A DNA stretch of 64,000 nucleotides from Mytilus trossulus (Eukaryota; Mollusca; Bivalvia; Mytilida; Mytilidae), in contig NC_086383.1 in assembly GCF_036588685.1 (NCBI RefSeq), forward strand, positions 34,728,171-34,792,170. The letters run 5' to 3'. Below the pieces are notes generated by a model, which was given only the letters and a program-made list of their open reading frames with translations, had not been told where the DNA came from and ran no database searches. The position numbers and the translations under genes are program-made. Positions 24,401 to 35,199 of this stretch are shown here, piece after piece. Positions within the stretch are counted from its first letter, which is position 1. Each line of letters begins with the position of its first letter.

Positions 24401-27400
24401 AAAAATCAAAGAAAAAAGGTATGAGTCAAATATGTGTATGCTAGCATGTGATCACTATCCACCAAAGACCAATGGAAAAGGTAATGAGTCAAAGAGGTGT
24501 ATGCTAGCATGTGATCACTATCCACCATAGACCAAGGGAAAAGGGTATGTGGCAAATAATTATATGCAAGCATGTACTCACTCTATCCATCAAAGACCAA
24601 TGGAAAAGGGTATGAGTCAAATATGTGTATGCTAGCATGTGATCACTATCCACCAAAGTCCAAATGAAAATGTTATGCGGCAAATATGTGTATGCGAGCA
24701 TGTACTCACTCTATCCACCAAAAATCAAAGAAAAAGGTACGAGTCAAATATGTGTATGCTAGCATGTGATCACTATCCACCAAAGACCAATGGGAAAGGG
24801 TACGCGGCAGATATGTGTATGCGAGCAGGTACTCACTCTTTCCAACAAAGATCAAAGGAAAATGTTATGAGGTAAATATGTGTATGCTAGCATGTCCTTA
24901 CTCTATCCACCGAAAATCAAAGGAAAATTTTATGCGGCAAATACGTGTACGTATGCGAGCATGTACTCACTCTATTCCCCAAAGATCAAAGGAAACGGTT
25001 TTAAGGCACATATGTGTTTGCGAGCATGTACTCACTCTGTAAGGCCTGTATTCTTGCAATATCAGCTTTATGCTCAATAAAAGTAAAGTTTTTTCCGGGT
25101 CAAATAGGTGTATTCTAGCATTTGATCACTATCCACCAAAGAACAAAGGAAAAGGGTATGCGGCAAATATGTGTATGCGAGCATCTACTCACTCTATACA
25201 CAAAAGATTAAAGGAAAAGGGTATGCGGCAAATATGTGTATGCGAGCATGTGATTACTATTCACTAAAGTCCGAAGGAAAAGGGTATGCGGCAAATATGT
25301 GTGTGCGAGCATGATTGTACTTACTTTGCAAAGCCTGTATTCTTGCAATATCAGATTTATGCTCAATAAAAGTAAGGTTCCTTCCGAATACCTCCTCTGG
25401 TGGACTTCTTTGAACATGCAGTATATTAGAAACCAATGTCAATAGGTAATCCCAATATGTTCCGAATGGAAGAATGTCTCCATGTACCAAAATAAGACAT
25501 GGTTTCAAAAATCTACTGGCACTAAGAAAACTAACAAAATGATAAAAATTCATTTCTCGTTTAGAAAACCACATGTAATGAACTAAGTTCGGGACCGGTT
25601 TGTCATCGTGACAATTCTCCATAACAAACGTCTGGAGGCATTCTGAATCTTCTGGAAAACCCTGAATAGTGTCCATTCGCTTAACATTTATAAGTTCCAT
25701 ACTAGGTTTTACAGTCTTGCAATTTACATGAGCTTGCACGCGATCCGACATATTTGTTTTATCAGGCATATCTGCGCATGGTACTGTACAGTTGAAATTC
25801 CAGTTATTAGAATTATCCAGCGGACATCTAAAAGAATTCTGAATTTTTGTTTTTTCGTCATGAACATCATTAGTGTGGGATGTGCTTCCGGCCACATCAT
25901 TGGTTAAAGTTGTCCCCCTTGTTGAATATGTATTGTCAGGTAAAGCATTAGTGTGGTGTGTGCTTACGGGAACATCATTGGTTAAAGTTGTTCCCCTTGT
26001 TGAATATGTCTTGTCACGTAAAGCATTAGTGTGGGGTGTGCTTACGGGAACATCATTGGTTAAAGTTGTTCCCCTTGTTGAATATGTATTGGCACTTAGA
26101 GCATTAGTGTGAGATGTGCTTACGGGAACAGCATTGGTTAAAGGTGTTTGCCTTGTTGTCTTTGCACTTGAAGCATAATTGTGGGATGTGCTTACGGGAA
26201 CAGCATTGGTTACAGTTGTTTGCCTTGTTGTCTTGGCACTTGAAGCATAAATGTGGGATGTGCTTACGGGAACAGCATTGGTTAAAGTTGTTTGCCTTGT
26301 TGTCTTTGCACTTGAAGCATAATTGTGGGATGTGCTTACGGGAACAGCATTGGTTACAGTTGTTTGCCTTGTTGTCTTTGCACTTGAAGCATAATTGTGG
26401 GATGTGCTTACGGGAACAGCATTGGTTACAGTTGTTTGCCTTGTTGTCTTGGCACTTGAAGCATAATTGTGGGATGTGCTTATGGGAACAGCATTGGTTA
26501 CAGTTGTTTCCCTTGTTGTCTTGGCACTTGAAGCATAAATGTGGGATGTGCTTACGGGAACAGCATTGGTAACAGTTGTTTGCCTTGTTGTCTTGGCACT
26601 TGAATCATAATTGTGGGATGTGCTTACGGGAACAGCATTGGTTACAGTTGTTTGCCTTGTTGTCTTGGCACTTGAAGCATAAATGTGGGATGTGCTAACG
26701 GGAACAGCATTGGTTACAGCTGTTTGCCTTGTTGTCTTGGCACTTGAAGCATAATTGTGGGATGTGCTTACGGGAACAGCATTGGTTACAGTTGTTTCCC
26801 TTGTTGTCTTGGCACTTGAAGCATAATTGTGGGATGTGCTTACGGGAACAGCATTGGTTACAGTTGTTTCCCTTGTTGAATTTGTCTTGTCACTTAATGA
26901 GGCATTGGCTTGAGATGTATGTACATGACTTGAAGCTTTCATTGGATCTAAAATTTGAAATGAAATATCTGAGATATAAAAGAAAAGAGAAATTAAATAT
27001 GAGAAAACAGTATCAAAAATACCGATATCAATGGTAAACTCAAAAAGGGGGATTCTTTTAAGTAGTTAGGAAAAAAATGAAAACGTAGAAAAGAAAAAAA
27101 TCATTTTTTTTTCAGGATATGGATACATGTAGTTAACTGCATATTAATAGAAAACAAATAAACATTGATACCAATCATGCCAAAGTTAATAATGAACAGA
27201 TATATCATGTTAAGGAGGGGTATTGGCGAAACATACCGGTACCAGTCGAGAGAATGTTAAATTTCGCGAGCCGCAAGGCGAGTGAAATTCATTCTCAAGA
27301 CTGGTATTTTTCGCAAATATCCCTCAAGAACATGCTGGTCCGTGTAACACTTATCAATTCAAAGTTTTAAAAAGTTTTGAAATTTAAGATTTTTGGAATT

Positions 27401-30400
27401 TTGATCAAAGTTTTAAAATATCAAAATTTCAAATTGTGTTAAAGTTTTGAAATTTTGAAATTTTAACCAAATTATTAAAATATCAAAATTCTAAATATCG
27501 TTTATAAATTTGATAGTTTAGAAATTTGATCAAATTTTTAAAATGCTAAACCTAACTCGCAATTTTGATTATTTCACTTTTTGAAAGTTTGATTTTTTAA
27601 ATGTTTGCTTAAAATATCAAAATAGAAAAGGGGCAATAAGAGGGATACCTGTAAAAAGCAAAACGAAATAAAAGTGGAACGAAACGAAACAATATGAATT
27701 AAAAACATACTGATACTTAAAATTTTATGTATGAAATAAAACGGACATTAGTAAGCGGTGAAAAATTGGATGACAAAATTAATATTTCTTAAAAGAAGAC
27801 AATCTATTTAAAAAAACAGACGTACGGCTCTGGTATTGACCATTTTTCCTGCTGGTTTTATGATACTGAATGATGGTGTCCTAATTAAGGTTGTGCTAGT
27901 CCACAGTGTGGGAGGTTTTTAATATAATCTTATTTACGCTGAAATTAAGACGGTACTAAGATCCAATATCAGCAAATTGGAACCAAGATACTGTTACAAG
28001 GTATCTACAAAAAACTCATCATAGATGGATACCAGAATATAAATTTTGCAGGTTTTTGCGCCAGACTGGCGTTTTGTCTACAAAAGACTTATCATTGACA
28101 CTCGAACCAAATGAAGTTAAAAAGGCAAATAAAGTAAACTTTTAAATCCAAACTATAGCTCTGGTTTTGTAAAAGTTGAAACCTTTCATATCATATATAA
28201 ACGTATACCATAAACATTATTTTCACGAGCATTCATATTTATGTAATAGTTACCGCTGTACTACATTAAGCACCCAACTTGCATTCATGTTTATGTAATA
28301 TTTGTCGCTGTACTACATTAAGCACCCATCTATTCAGTTGTAGGTGCCGGCATTTTGAAAGTTGAAAATTGTGTTCAAAAGTTTCTATCAGCGATAAATG
28401 GTAATCTTCTGTTTTTTTACCTTAATATTACCACTAGGGGCTTCGATAATGGTACATTAAAATATTCTGATCCCTAATTTGATGATATAATATTCTGTGC
28501 CAGCAGAGGACACAAGAAAAATTATCCATGCCTTTTAGTGTTAAATTTTGAACCAGACAAGTTGATTAATAGCGATGAAAAACTTAAAAAAATTGTTAGT
28601 GCTTCGACAAAACAACCTCACCCCACTTTTAAAGTTACATGGTTGCTCCCTTAAAGACAACGTTTGGACTGGTTATCATACACGTAGCTCCATTAAAGGT
28701 TCTAAATCAACCACTGTTTTATAATAGTAAACAAAAGGAATAGTTTTTTTTGTATTAAAGGATATTATTGTTCCGTATTTGCATTTTGTTATTTGGGTAT
28801 TTTTAAGTTATCGTACGACAATCGACTTTGAGCAAACTAAAAATACATCCAGTCAGAATGGGGCGTGCAAAGAGAAGCCACACTGTCAGCTGCATGATGG
28901 ATTTTTTCCATTTTTGGCCGTACACTTATGTTGCTCTCGAAAAACCAGTACAATGTAAAACGCTGAATTTTAAGTAAAGAATTCACCTACGGAACGCTGA
29001 AACTGAAATTTGAAATTCAAGAAAAATAAGAACGAAACAAAGAGGTGTTTGACCAATGTGAAGTTAATACATATTTAAATCCATCTATAAGGGAAACTTT
29101 GTCCTCGGAAGTTGAATCTTACGTTTCTTCGTAATTTGTATGTTAACAACCTATTTTAAATTATCGATTTTTTTTGTTGCCAGTGAGAAATATTTCATGA
29201 ATCTTCCGGGACAAAATAGCAATAAATGCAACAGGGAGAGAGTGTGCATAATGATGACATATAAAACCTTTCAATTAGTTTATAAGTTGAGGTCTGAAGC
29301 TGGCGTATGATAGTAACCTTATATATATAGTAGTTCTTTGTTATTTTATTATCATTGTCATGTTGATTAGTTTCTTAGTTTGTTTCCTATTTTGACATAG
29401 GACTTGTATTTCCTATTAAGTGCGTTTTACTGTTCGTATTACTGTGTGTTTTTCATTCTTTATTGGAGCTAGAGGTATAGGGGTAGTGATCTCACGAAGC
29501 ATGTTAAACCCCGCCGCATTTGTGCGCCTGTCCCAATCCAGGAGCCTCTGTCCTTCAAAGTCTTGTATGGTTTTGATTTTAGTTCATTGTTATATTTCGG
29601 AGTTTAGTATTAGGTGTATAATCACTGAACCAGTACATTTTTTGTCTAGGGGCCAGCTGAAACACACCTAGCACAACTTTCATTGCAACGCTATATATTA
29701 AGTATTCCTTCCGTATCATTTCTTGGAACTGAAATAAATCATAAAAGGCAATATATTATCATCATGGCTTTTGCAATCGATAAACAAGAAAGGAAAACGT
29801 TTTAAGTTGTATGCGACCGAAGCGCTTTTTCTGGATCTACCTTCATCAGGAACGTCAAAAAGGCGAATAATACTATATGGTTTACTTCGAGTTGGTCAAT
29901 TTTCACTGATACTTCTAAATGTTGGGCACTGGGAACACAAAATAGCTTTAAAAAAAAAAATCTTGATCTCAAACGCTAAACCTTATATGAGAGATTTAAA
30001 TCAACGTAGTTGATTCCGGTTTAAAAAGGTTTAATTATAATTATTTTTGATAGATACACAACCTTAAAATTTCAGGATACTGTTATCCCATGTGATGTCT
30101 AATATGTTTCATAAAAAAAACCGACTTCTTCTTTTCATTATTTATTTTGTTATTAAGAATGATTTGATATATTTCATGCTATTTATTTATAACTAAGAAT
30201 AGTTCTTATCAGAGCCGTGTTTACATCAGTGATTACAGGTACCCCTCTTGTCGCCCCTTTATATTTTTGATATTTTAAGCAAACATTTAAAAAATTAAAC
30301 TTTCAAAAAGTGAAATATTCAAAATTGCACGTTAGGTTTAGTATTTTAAAAGTTTGATCAAGTTTCTAAAATATCAAATTTATAAACGATATTTAGAGTT

Positions 30401-31365
30401 TTGATATTTTAATAATTTGGTTAAAATTTCAAAATTTCAAAACTTTAACACAATTTGAAATTTTGATATTTTAAAACTTTGATCAAAATTCCAAAAATCT
30501 AAAATTTCAAAACTTTTTAAAACTTTGAATTGATAAGTGTTACACGGACCCATGCTATATCTGTTTAATTACACCGAATGTTAACGTACAAAACGCTTGA
30601 ATGATCGTGTCGTTACAAGCGTCCAGTCGGATAGAGTATTTTTTGGCAAATACCACGACAGAGAGAGTAAAAAAGGCATATCCTTTTTGCATATACCCCG
30701 GCGCTGTTTAAAAATGAACGATATTCATTTGATAAAAGTAAATTGGTGAAAAACACACTGGCTATCAACCAATCAAAACCCAGGATTCTTACATAAGGTG
30801 TAATTACGTTAAAAATTTAATACAAATAGACAGGAAAGACGAAAAAGTTTTTAATAACATGGATATTAAAAGACAATGCTAACCGAGTCCCTGTGTTGCA
30901 AAGTACAAACATGATAGAAAGCATATTTATCTTCATTATTGAAGAGCTAAACAAATAAATATTTTTCATCTCAATTGAATTGCTTCTTGTATTAAGAAAT
31001 CATTAGTCAGTAAAGCTATTTTCCAAAATTTTAACATTTAGATTACTAGTATAATATTAATCATTTTACCCATCATTTACTAGTATTTAGTCCAAAATTT
31101 CCGGCCCATGACAATATTGCATGATCAATATTAATTATTATTATTTAGAATTTTCCGACTCAGTCTTATTTTTCGTTTATTTAGTCTAGAGAATCCGATC
31201 CCTTTTTGGGAAAAATGGAAACTTACCCCTATTGTCAACAATCATCGACTGCTCTGCACATGCATTACATATTCTATAATCATATCCAATTAGTATATTT
31301 CCTAATATCAAAAATAGGTTTAAAACTAGGAAAATAATCAAAACCTTTTTCAATTTTTTTCGCAT
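18206..31365 (-). CDS. Type II membrane glycosyltransferase with DXD motif and repeat-built stem
   Basis: Likely a Golgi enzyme that transfers a sugar from a nucleotide donor; acceptor and linkage are unknown. Exon 1, 31365-31227, encodes MRKKLKK then a ~20-residue hydrophobic anchor (a basic tail before the anchor suggests N-in topology). Exon 2, 26947-25325, encodes the stem and first half of the catalytic domain. Exon 3, 18675-18206, encodes the rest. Junction phases agree (phase 1 at both), giving 743 aa. The stem, residues ~66-412, is a Thr/Ser-rich tandem repeat. The catalytic part starts at PNLVHYMWFSK (~498) and includes SDIARIQAL, then GGIYIDTDEI (DXD at 595-597), as in the Gly_transf_sug/GT32-type and alpha-1,4-glycosyltransferase-like families. 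Asn-X-Ser/Thr sites are frequent. Introns of about 6.6 and 4.3 kb are full of repeats. AATAAA overlaps the stop (18205-18210). Exact family is inference; the gene model is well supported. Confidence 0.85.
18724..18975 (-). mobile_element. LINE 3' end with TTTGA-type tail
   Basis: On the minus strand a C-terminal LINE-like reading is open (KDDMLKLKIFLN, then SFLRQSLELRTGD), followed by a UTR with aataaaag and a (TTTGA)3 tail at about 18735-18750. It is cut at 18975, where the satellite element begins. It lies inside intron 2 of the glycosyltransferase gene. Confidence 0.55.
18976..19371 (+). repeat. 21-bp satellite element, copy A
   Basis: Starts tatggaacgccatgactgcc, carries about 11 units of gtgctcacaccattatatta-like sequence, then three units of ttgtatgatgagat, then cattcggtaaacatcg and ccgaatccataatttg, which can fold. 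An inverted, longer copy B lies at 22513-23224 with the same order. Frames reading SAHTII or CSHHYI are satellite translations. Confidence 0.85.
19445..19740 (+). repeat. Repeat R3
   Basis: Contains tttgcgcctgtcccaagtca, gggccagctgaaggacgcct and gggttgttgtctctgata. Confidence 0.75.
20335..20475 (+). repeat. Repeat R5
   Basis: Contains aggattataatttagtacgc, gtttcgtctacataagactc and caagtacaaagttgaagagc, a mussel-type repeat also seen in part at 28020-28145. Confidence 0.6.
20720..21145 (+). repeat. Repeat R2, long copy
   Basis: Contains ctgtcccaagtcaggagatt, tgcagtatgggctttgctca, ttgaaggccgtactgtgg and tgtctcttgtggaaagttg. The 65-codon frames on both strands are repeat-derived. Confidence 0.7.
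21447..21478. repeat. Poly(C) run, 32 bases
   Basis: An uninterrupted C tract is followed by an A run and then attaagtggttactgcc, probably part of a degraded foldback element. Homopolymer length may be unreliable. Confidence 0.7.
21793..22362. mobile_element. Foldback MITE, family F1, copy 2
   Basis: Ends are aaggagtaggtcc and ggacctactcctt. The inner inverted repeat gtggccgcattcgtgttcat against atgaacacggatgcggccac surrounds the centre. The same order is seen at 2007-2593. Confidence 0.8.
22363..23440 (-). mobile_element. LINE C-terminal remnant interrupted by satellite element B
   Basis: From 23440 leftwards the minus strand reads KFRISEHTLLIEKGRH, YCKFCNEIEDEKHVFLKC (Cys/His cluster as in the 9.7 kb LINE) and KDMERHDCLMLM. 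Copy B of the 21-bp satellite then interrupts it. LINE-like sequence resumes left of 22513. It is inside intron 2 of the glycosyltransferase gene. A repeat R2 truncates it at 23441. Confidence 0.7.
22513..23224 (-). repeat. 21-bp satellite element, copy B
   Basis: About 23 units of the 21-bp monomer (gtgagcacttaatataatgt in + orientation) are followed on the minus strand by the same ttgtatgatgagat and cattcggtaaacatcg parts as copy A. The whole block is bounded by ~46-bp direct repeats (22513-22558 and about 23179-23224, with cattaacataaggcagtc and ggcgtt), which looks like a duplicated host segment. Confidence 0.85.
23441..23572 (-). repeat. Repeat R2 fragment
   Basis: Contains attgccaatgagacaactct and ccccgtacggccttcaataa, inverse of other R2 copies. 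Confidence 0.7.
23573..25312. repeat. Intronic ~64-bp satellite array with ~319-bp higher-order unit
   Basis: Units read roughly atgctagcatgtgatcact, atccaccaaagaccaa, ggaaaagggtatgagtcaaa, with variants (tactcactctatcc; tatgcgagca; gcggcaaata). A five-unit block at about 24180-24498 repeats almost exactly at 24499-24817, a 319-bp offset. The array abuts the 3' edge of glycosyltransferase exon 2 at 25325. Frames such as MLAYTYLLHN are satellite translations. Confidence 0.9.
25036..25097 (-). pseudogene. Duplicated 3' end of glycosyltransferase exon 2 inside the array
   Basis: On the minus strand this reads FTFIEHKADIARIQALQ then GTGAGTA, against the true exon's LTFIEHKSDIARIQALQ then GTAAGTA at about 25375-25319. 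It keeps frame and a plausible donor but lacks the rest of the exon. It is probably a by-product of unequal exchange or local duplication; use as an alternative donor is not supported. Confidence 0.75.
25870..26892 (-). repeat. Coding minisatellite: stem repeats of the glycosyltransferase
   Basis: Three 78-bp units encode TYSTRGTTLTNDVPVSTPHT-like repeats of 26 aa, nearest the catalytic domain. About ten 72-bp units encode TTRQTTVTNAVPVSTSHNYA-like repeats of 24 aa, and one hybrid unit stands at the N-terminal edge. Units stay in frame and differ by few substitutions (E/Q, N/I, A/D). Thr/Ser/Pro richness suggests O-glycosylation and an extended stalk. Opposite-strand frames here are shadows. 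Confidence 0.9.
27215..27325. repeat. 111-bp foldback insert
   Basis: gaggggtattggcgaaa at the left pairs imperfectly with tttttcgcaaatatccctc at the right, and accagtcgagagaat pairs with attctcaagactggt. It is flanked by AAG on both sides (27212-27214, 27326-27328). Confidence 0.65.
28020..28145 (+). repeat. Repeat R5 fragment
   Basis: Contains cagactggcgttttgtctac and aaaagacttatcattgacac, related to 20335-20475. Confidence 0.5.
29250..29670 (+). repeat. Repeat R3, degraded copy
   Basis: Contains ttgaggtctgaagctggcgt, ttgtgcgcctgtcccaatcc and ggggccagctgaaacacacc. The 83-codon frame over it is repeat-derived. Confidence 0.65.
30557..31226. other. Intron 1 of the glycosyltransferase, unique part
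   Basis: AT-rich with no repeat or frame recognised. The donor GTAAGT of exon 1 is at 31226-31221 on the minus strand. Confidence 0.5.
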
Positions 31366-32106
31366 TTTTACCTTGTATTTTTGTCCACTAATGTATGAAA
31401 TAAAACTATCATATTTTTTATTGATGCATATTTGTACTTTATGCATGTGCACGTACACGAAGATAAACTGATCACTATTTTTCATTATCCAAGTGAAAGC
31501 TGTTTCAATAAACAAACTATATGATGTAAATCAATGAATCAATTACATTTTTGTACCACTTTATCACAATAAGTTTATCATACAATTGAAAAAGGGAAAT
31601 TCAATGATTATTTTGGCTAGTACCCGGTGGTAGAACAATAGTTTAGATTAGAGCCACTCAAAGGGTTTCAAAATTGAACACATGTTAAAAATGCGGTATA
31701 AACGTGATAGTTGAATTTCTGGGCACATATTTAACAGACTGAGTATAATATATTTATTTTACTTTGAAATTCCCCTTTTTTCCATAATTAATATACATGC
31801 ATACAGTTAAAAAAAAACACAGAATTATAAGAGTAGAGAATCCCAGGTTATTTGTTCTTTCAATGTAAAGATTAAATTGTCGGGTCACGTGAAATTTTAT
31901 AACACCGACAAAATTTGGCAAACATGTAACTGATTTCAATATATTTCCACTTTAAAAAATTGACTATTAGCTGTATAGTTAAGGATGATTGTCTGCTTCT
32001 CTCGTTATTATCGTTTTGTCAGATATTTGAAACCCTCTAGTTTTTTCCATGTAATACCATGAACACTTTTGCACGCTAAACCCGTCTTTTCATTTTACAA
32101 TTTTTT
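31366..32106. other. 5' flank of the glycosyltransferase gene
   Basis: Expected to contain the promoter and 5' UTR (minus strand). I see no clear TATA box and no coding sequence that I can support. Confidence 0.4.
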
Positions 32107-32612
32107 ATGCCCCACCTACGAAGGTAGAGGGGCCTTATGTTTTCTGGTCTGTGCGTCTGTTAAATCGTTCGTTCGTTCGTTCGTTCGTTCGTTCGTTCGT
32201 TCGTTCGTTCGTTCGTTCGTTCGTTCGATTGTTCGTTCGTCTGTTCGTTCGTTCGTCTGTCCCGTTTCAGGTTAAAGTTTTTGGTCAAGGTAGTTTTTGA
32301 TGAAGCTGAAGTCCAATTAACTTGAAACTTAGTGCACATGTTCCTTATGATATGATCTTTCTAACTTGAAAGCCAAATTAGACTTTTGACCCCTATTTCA
32401 CGGTCCAATGAACATAGAAAATGAAAGTGCGAGTTTCAGGTTAAAGTTTTTGGTTAAGGTAGTTTTTGATGAAGTTGAAGTTCAATCGACTTGAAACTTT
32501 GTACATATGTTCACTATGGTATGATCTTTCGAATTTTTAATGCCAAATCATTTTTTACCCAATTTCACGGTCCATTGAACATGGAAAATGATAGTGCGAG
32601 TGGGGCATCCTT
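32107..32612 (+). repeat. Core-repeat family 2 element with (TTCG)n tract
   Basis: It begins with a hairpin gccccacctac / gtagaggggc (32108-32132), then a ttcg/ttcgtctg tract at about 32168-32262, then two ~165-bp direct units (aggttaaagtttttggt, aaggtagtttttgatgaag), and closes with gtggggcat, inverse of the start. A degraded inverted copy is at 34860-35035. The frame rich in SFVR is the microsatellite. Confidence 0.8.
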
Positions 32613-33189
32613 GTACTTTTGACACATTCTTGTTTTAATATAGTTTCAATTTAATAAAATTTCTTTACATTTTTATAATTTTTCAAAGAAAAGGGTATAC
32701 AAATGTTTAATTTATTATATACAAAATCTCGATTACATTTTTTCGTAGGTGCTTTTTGGTATCCCTGAGCTTTTTCTTTCGCATTTGTGTACAAAATGGA
32801 TTATTTAAATATCCGGACAATAAAGAAGACCGACATTAAGGATATGCTATTAAACAAATTAACTCTCATGGACACTTCACAGCTGTGAATTATTCGGATA
32901 CAATTGTCAATATTTAACCCATTGATGAGTATATGGATTGGAAAAGAAGGGGGCCGTCATTTTTGAATTCTTAATTTTTAGATCATTTTTCTCTATTTTT
33001 TATATTTATGTCCGTTATTCTGTATATTTCCGAATCCCATTATTCTTTATTCTTTATGCTTCTGGTCCTTTAGTTTGTCTTTTAATTTCTTTATATTTTT
33101 AGCCCGTTGTTCTCTATTCTGTAACCCACCTCATTGATGCTAAGAATATTTTTATACTATAAAAAAGAACAATGAACTCTCCAGACATC
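32613..33189. other. Intergenic AT-rich sequence
   Basis: 32940-33130 is a T-rich stretch with repeated ttattct and ccgttattctgtat words. No gene is seen. Confidence 0.4.
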
Positions 33190-33765
33190 CATGTTGTAAT
33201 GCAAATGTTCTTGATTTAAGAATTATAAAAAGTAAATTCCGAGGAAAATTCAAAAAGGAAAGTCCCAAATCAAATGGCAAAATCAAAATTATTCATATTC
33301 ACGGACTTCAACTTTGACCTCCGTTAACGTCAAAGAACCACACCGTTATTAAACGGAACAATCAAAAGCTCTGACACATAAAACGAATGGATAATAACTG
33401 TCATATTCCTGACTTGGTACCGATCATATGTAGAAAAGGGAGGATTAAACCTAGTTTAATAGCTAGCTAAACCTCTTGCTTGTATTAAAGTCGCATCAAA
33501 TTCCATTATATTGACAACAAAGTGGGAACAAAACAAATAGACATAATAAGTTAAAATGTCAAAAATAGGAGTACATCAGTCAACTTTGTGGTATAATCTA
33601 AATCACTATAAAAACAAACAACTATGTCCACATAAAAGAATATAGATAAAGCACATTAGGAAAAACAAAAGACAAGAATACAAAAATTTACCATAGCACA
33701 CCAACACAATGAAGGGATGTATAAGTACACAAAATGTACCGAGCCACGTCAAATCGATATTATAA
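33190..33765 (-). repeat. Mussel-type interspersed repeat R4
   Basis: Contains ggaaagtcccaaatcaaatg, actgtcatattcctgacttg, taaacctcttgcttgtatta and ttccattatattgacaacaa. Opposite-orientation copies lie at 35200-35550 and 36340-36570. Confidence 0.75.
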
Positions 33766-33766
33766 A

Positions 33767-34752
33767 CTAGAGGCTATAAAGAGCCTGTGTCGCTCACCTT
33801 GGTCTATGTGCATATTAAACAAAGGACACAGATGGATTCATGACAAAACTGTGTTTTGGTGCTGTAGATATTACTTTACTGAACAATCTTGCTGCTTACA
33901 ATTATCTTTATCTATAATGAACTTAGCCCAGAAGTGACAGTGGAAAATATTTCGTAAAAATTTACAAAAAATTACAAAATGTATGAAAATTGTTAAATAT
34001 TGACTATAAAGGGTAATAACTGCTTAAGGGGTCAATTGACAACTTTGGTCATGTTGACTTATTTGTAACTCTTACAGTACTTTGCTGAACATTATTCCTG
34101 TTTACAGTTTATCTCTATCTATAATAATATTCAAGATAATAACCAAAAGCCGCAAAATTTTCTTAAAATTACCAATTCAGGGGCAGCAACACAACAACAA
34201 GTTGCCGGATTGGTCTGAAAATTTCAGGGCAGATAGATCTTGATCTAATGAACAATTTTATCCACAGCAGAGTTGCTCTAAATGCTTTGGTTTCAGAGAT
34301 ACGAGCCAAAAACTTCATTTTACCCTTTGTACTATTTTTAGCCATGTTTGCGGGCAGGGTCATCGGACACATATTTTAAACTAGATACTCCAATGATGAT
34401 TGTGGCCACGTTTGGTTTAATTTGTCTTAGTAGTTTTAGAGGAGAAGATTTTTGTAAACGACAACGGGTTCTCTGATTCATCTGCTCTAAATGCTTTGGT
34501 TTCAGAGATATAAGCCGAAATCTATATTTTACCCCTATCTTCTATGTTTAGCCATGGCGGCCATCTTGGTTGGTTGACCTGGTCACAGGACATATTTTTC
34601 AAACTGGATAACCCACTGATGTTTGTGGTGGTTTTTTTTTTAAATTGGCCCAGTAGTTTCAGAGGAGAAGATTTTTGTAAAAGTGAGTGACGACGACGGA
34701 CGCCAATTAAGTGATGAGAAAAGCTCACTAGGCCCTTCGGGCCAGGTTAGCT
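33767..34752 (+). repeat. Core-repeat family 1 element
   Basis: Same opening (agaggctataaagagcctgt) and same closing order as 505-1741: gacgacgacggacgccaatt, then hairpin AGCTCACTAGGCCC ttc GGGCCAGGTTAGCT at 34722-34752. Internal units are shortened. Confidence 0.8.
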
Positions 34753-34859
34753 AAAACAGACTAAACAGTAAATGTAATAATCAAAAAAGTCAAATGCAAG
34801 AAATGACCTACAATCGATGTTAGCAAAATTTGACGTATATGTTCAGTATACCGTGATAT

Positions 34860-35035
34860 TGGGATCAAAACTGAAAATTAGAAAGATTATATCATAAGGA
34901 ACATGGGTGCTAAGTACATCAAAAACTACCTTGACCAAACACTATAACCTGAAGCGGGACAGACAGACGGACAAATGGATGAACGAACGGACACACAGAC
35001 CGAAAAACGTAATGCCCCTAGGATGGGCATAAAAA
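34860..35035 (-). repeat. Core-repeat family 2 fragment
   Basis: Inverse of 32107-32612: gatatcatcaaaaa-type text is replaced by catcaaaaactaccttgacc, then gacagacagacggac and aatgcccctaggatgggcat at the hairpin end. Confidence 0.7.
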
Positions 35036-35199
35036 CGCATTTTTTTTTATAAAATCGTCAGTAAAAAACAATAACTCTTATAAGGGGCGAACTGACGATT
35101 TTATGTAGATCTTGTCTAACTGACAATGTTTGTTGTATATAACGTTTGTGAATCAGCTTGTCTATCTATTATGATTTTCAATTTAATAAATGCTTTAAG

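Larger units (their letters stand above)
27337..30550. mobile_element. 3.2 kb element with ~317-bp terminal inverted repeats
   Basis: The left arm 27337-27653 (ggtccgtgtaacacttatca ...) is the inverse of the right arm 30234-30550 (... tgataagtgttacacggacc) with scattered mismatches. CATGCT flanks both edges (27331-27336 and 30551-30556), a 6-bp target duplication. Arms are rich in aaaatttcaaaa-like text. The interior has no transposase or polymerase frame and holds older repeats, including a 54-bp duplication (28238-28340, gctgtactacattaagcacc) and R3/R5 pieces. Long arms plus a 6-bp duplication recall Polinton/Maverick derivatives, but the GG terminus does not fit well, so class is open. It lies in intron 1 of the glycosyltransferase. 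Confidence 0.75.

Noticed and set aside
24185..24701. Duplicated 65-aa frames MLAYTYLLHN
   Set aside because: Same intronic satellite read twice at a 319-bp offset.
25873..27037. Plus-strand frames VVPLVEYVL and MCLREQHWL
   Set aside because: Shadows of the minus-strand coding minisatellite.
32069..32275. Frame with SFVR repeats
   Set aside because: Translation of the (TTCG)n microsatellite in a core-repeat element.
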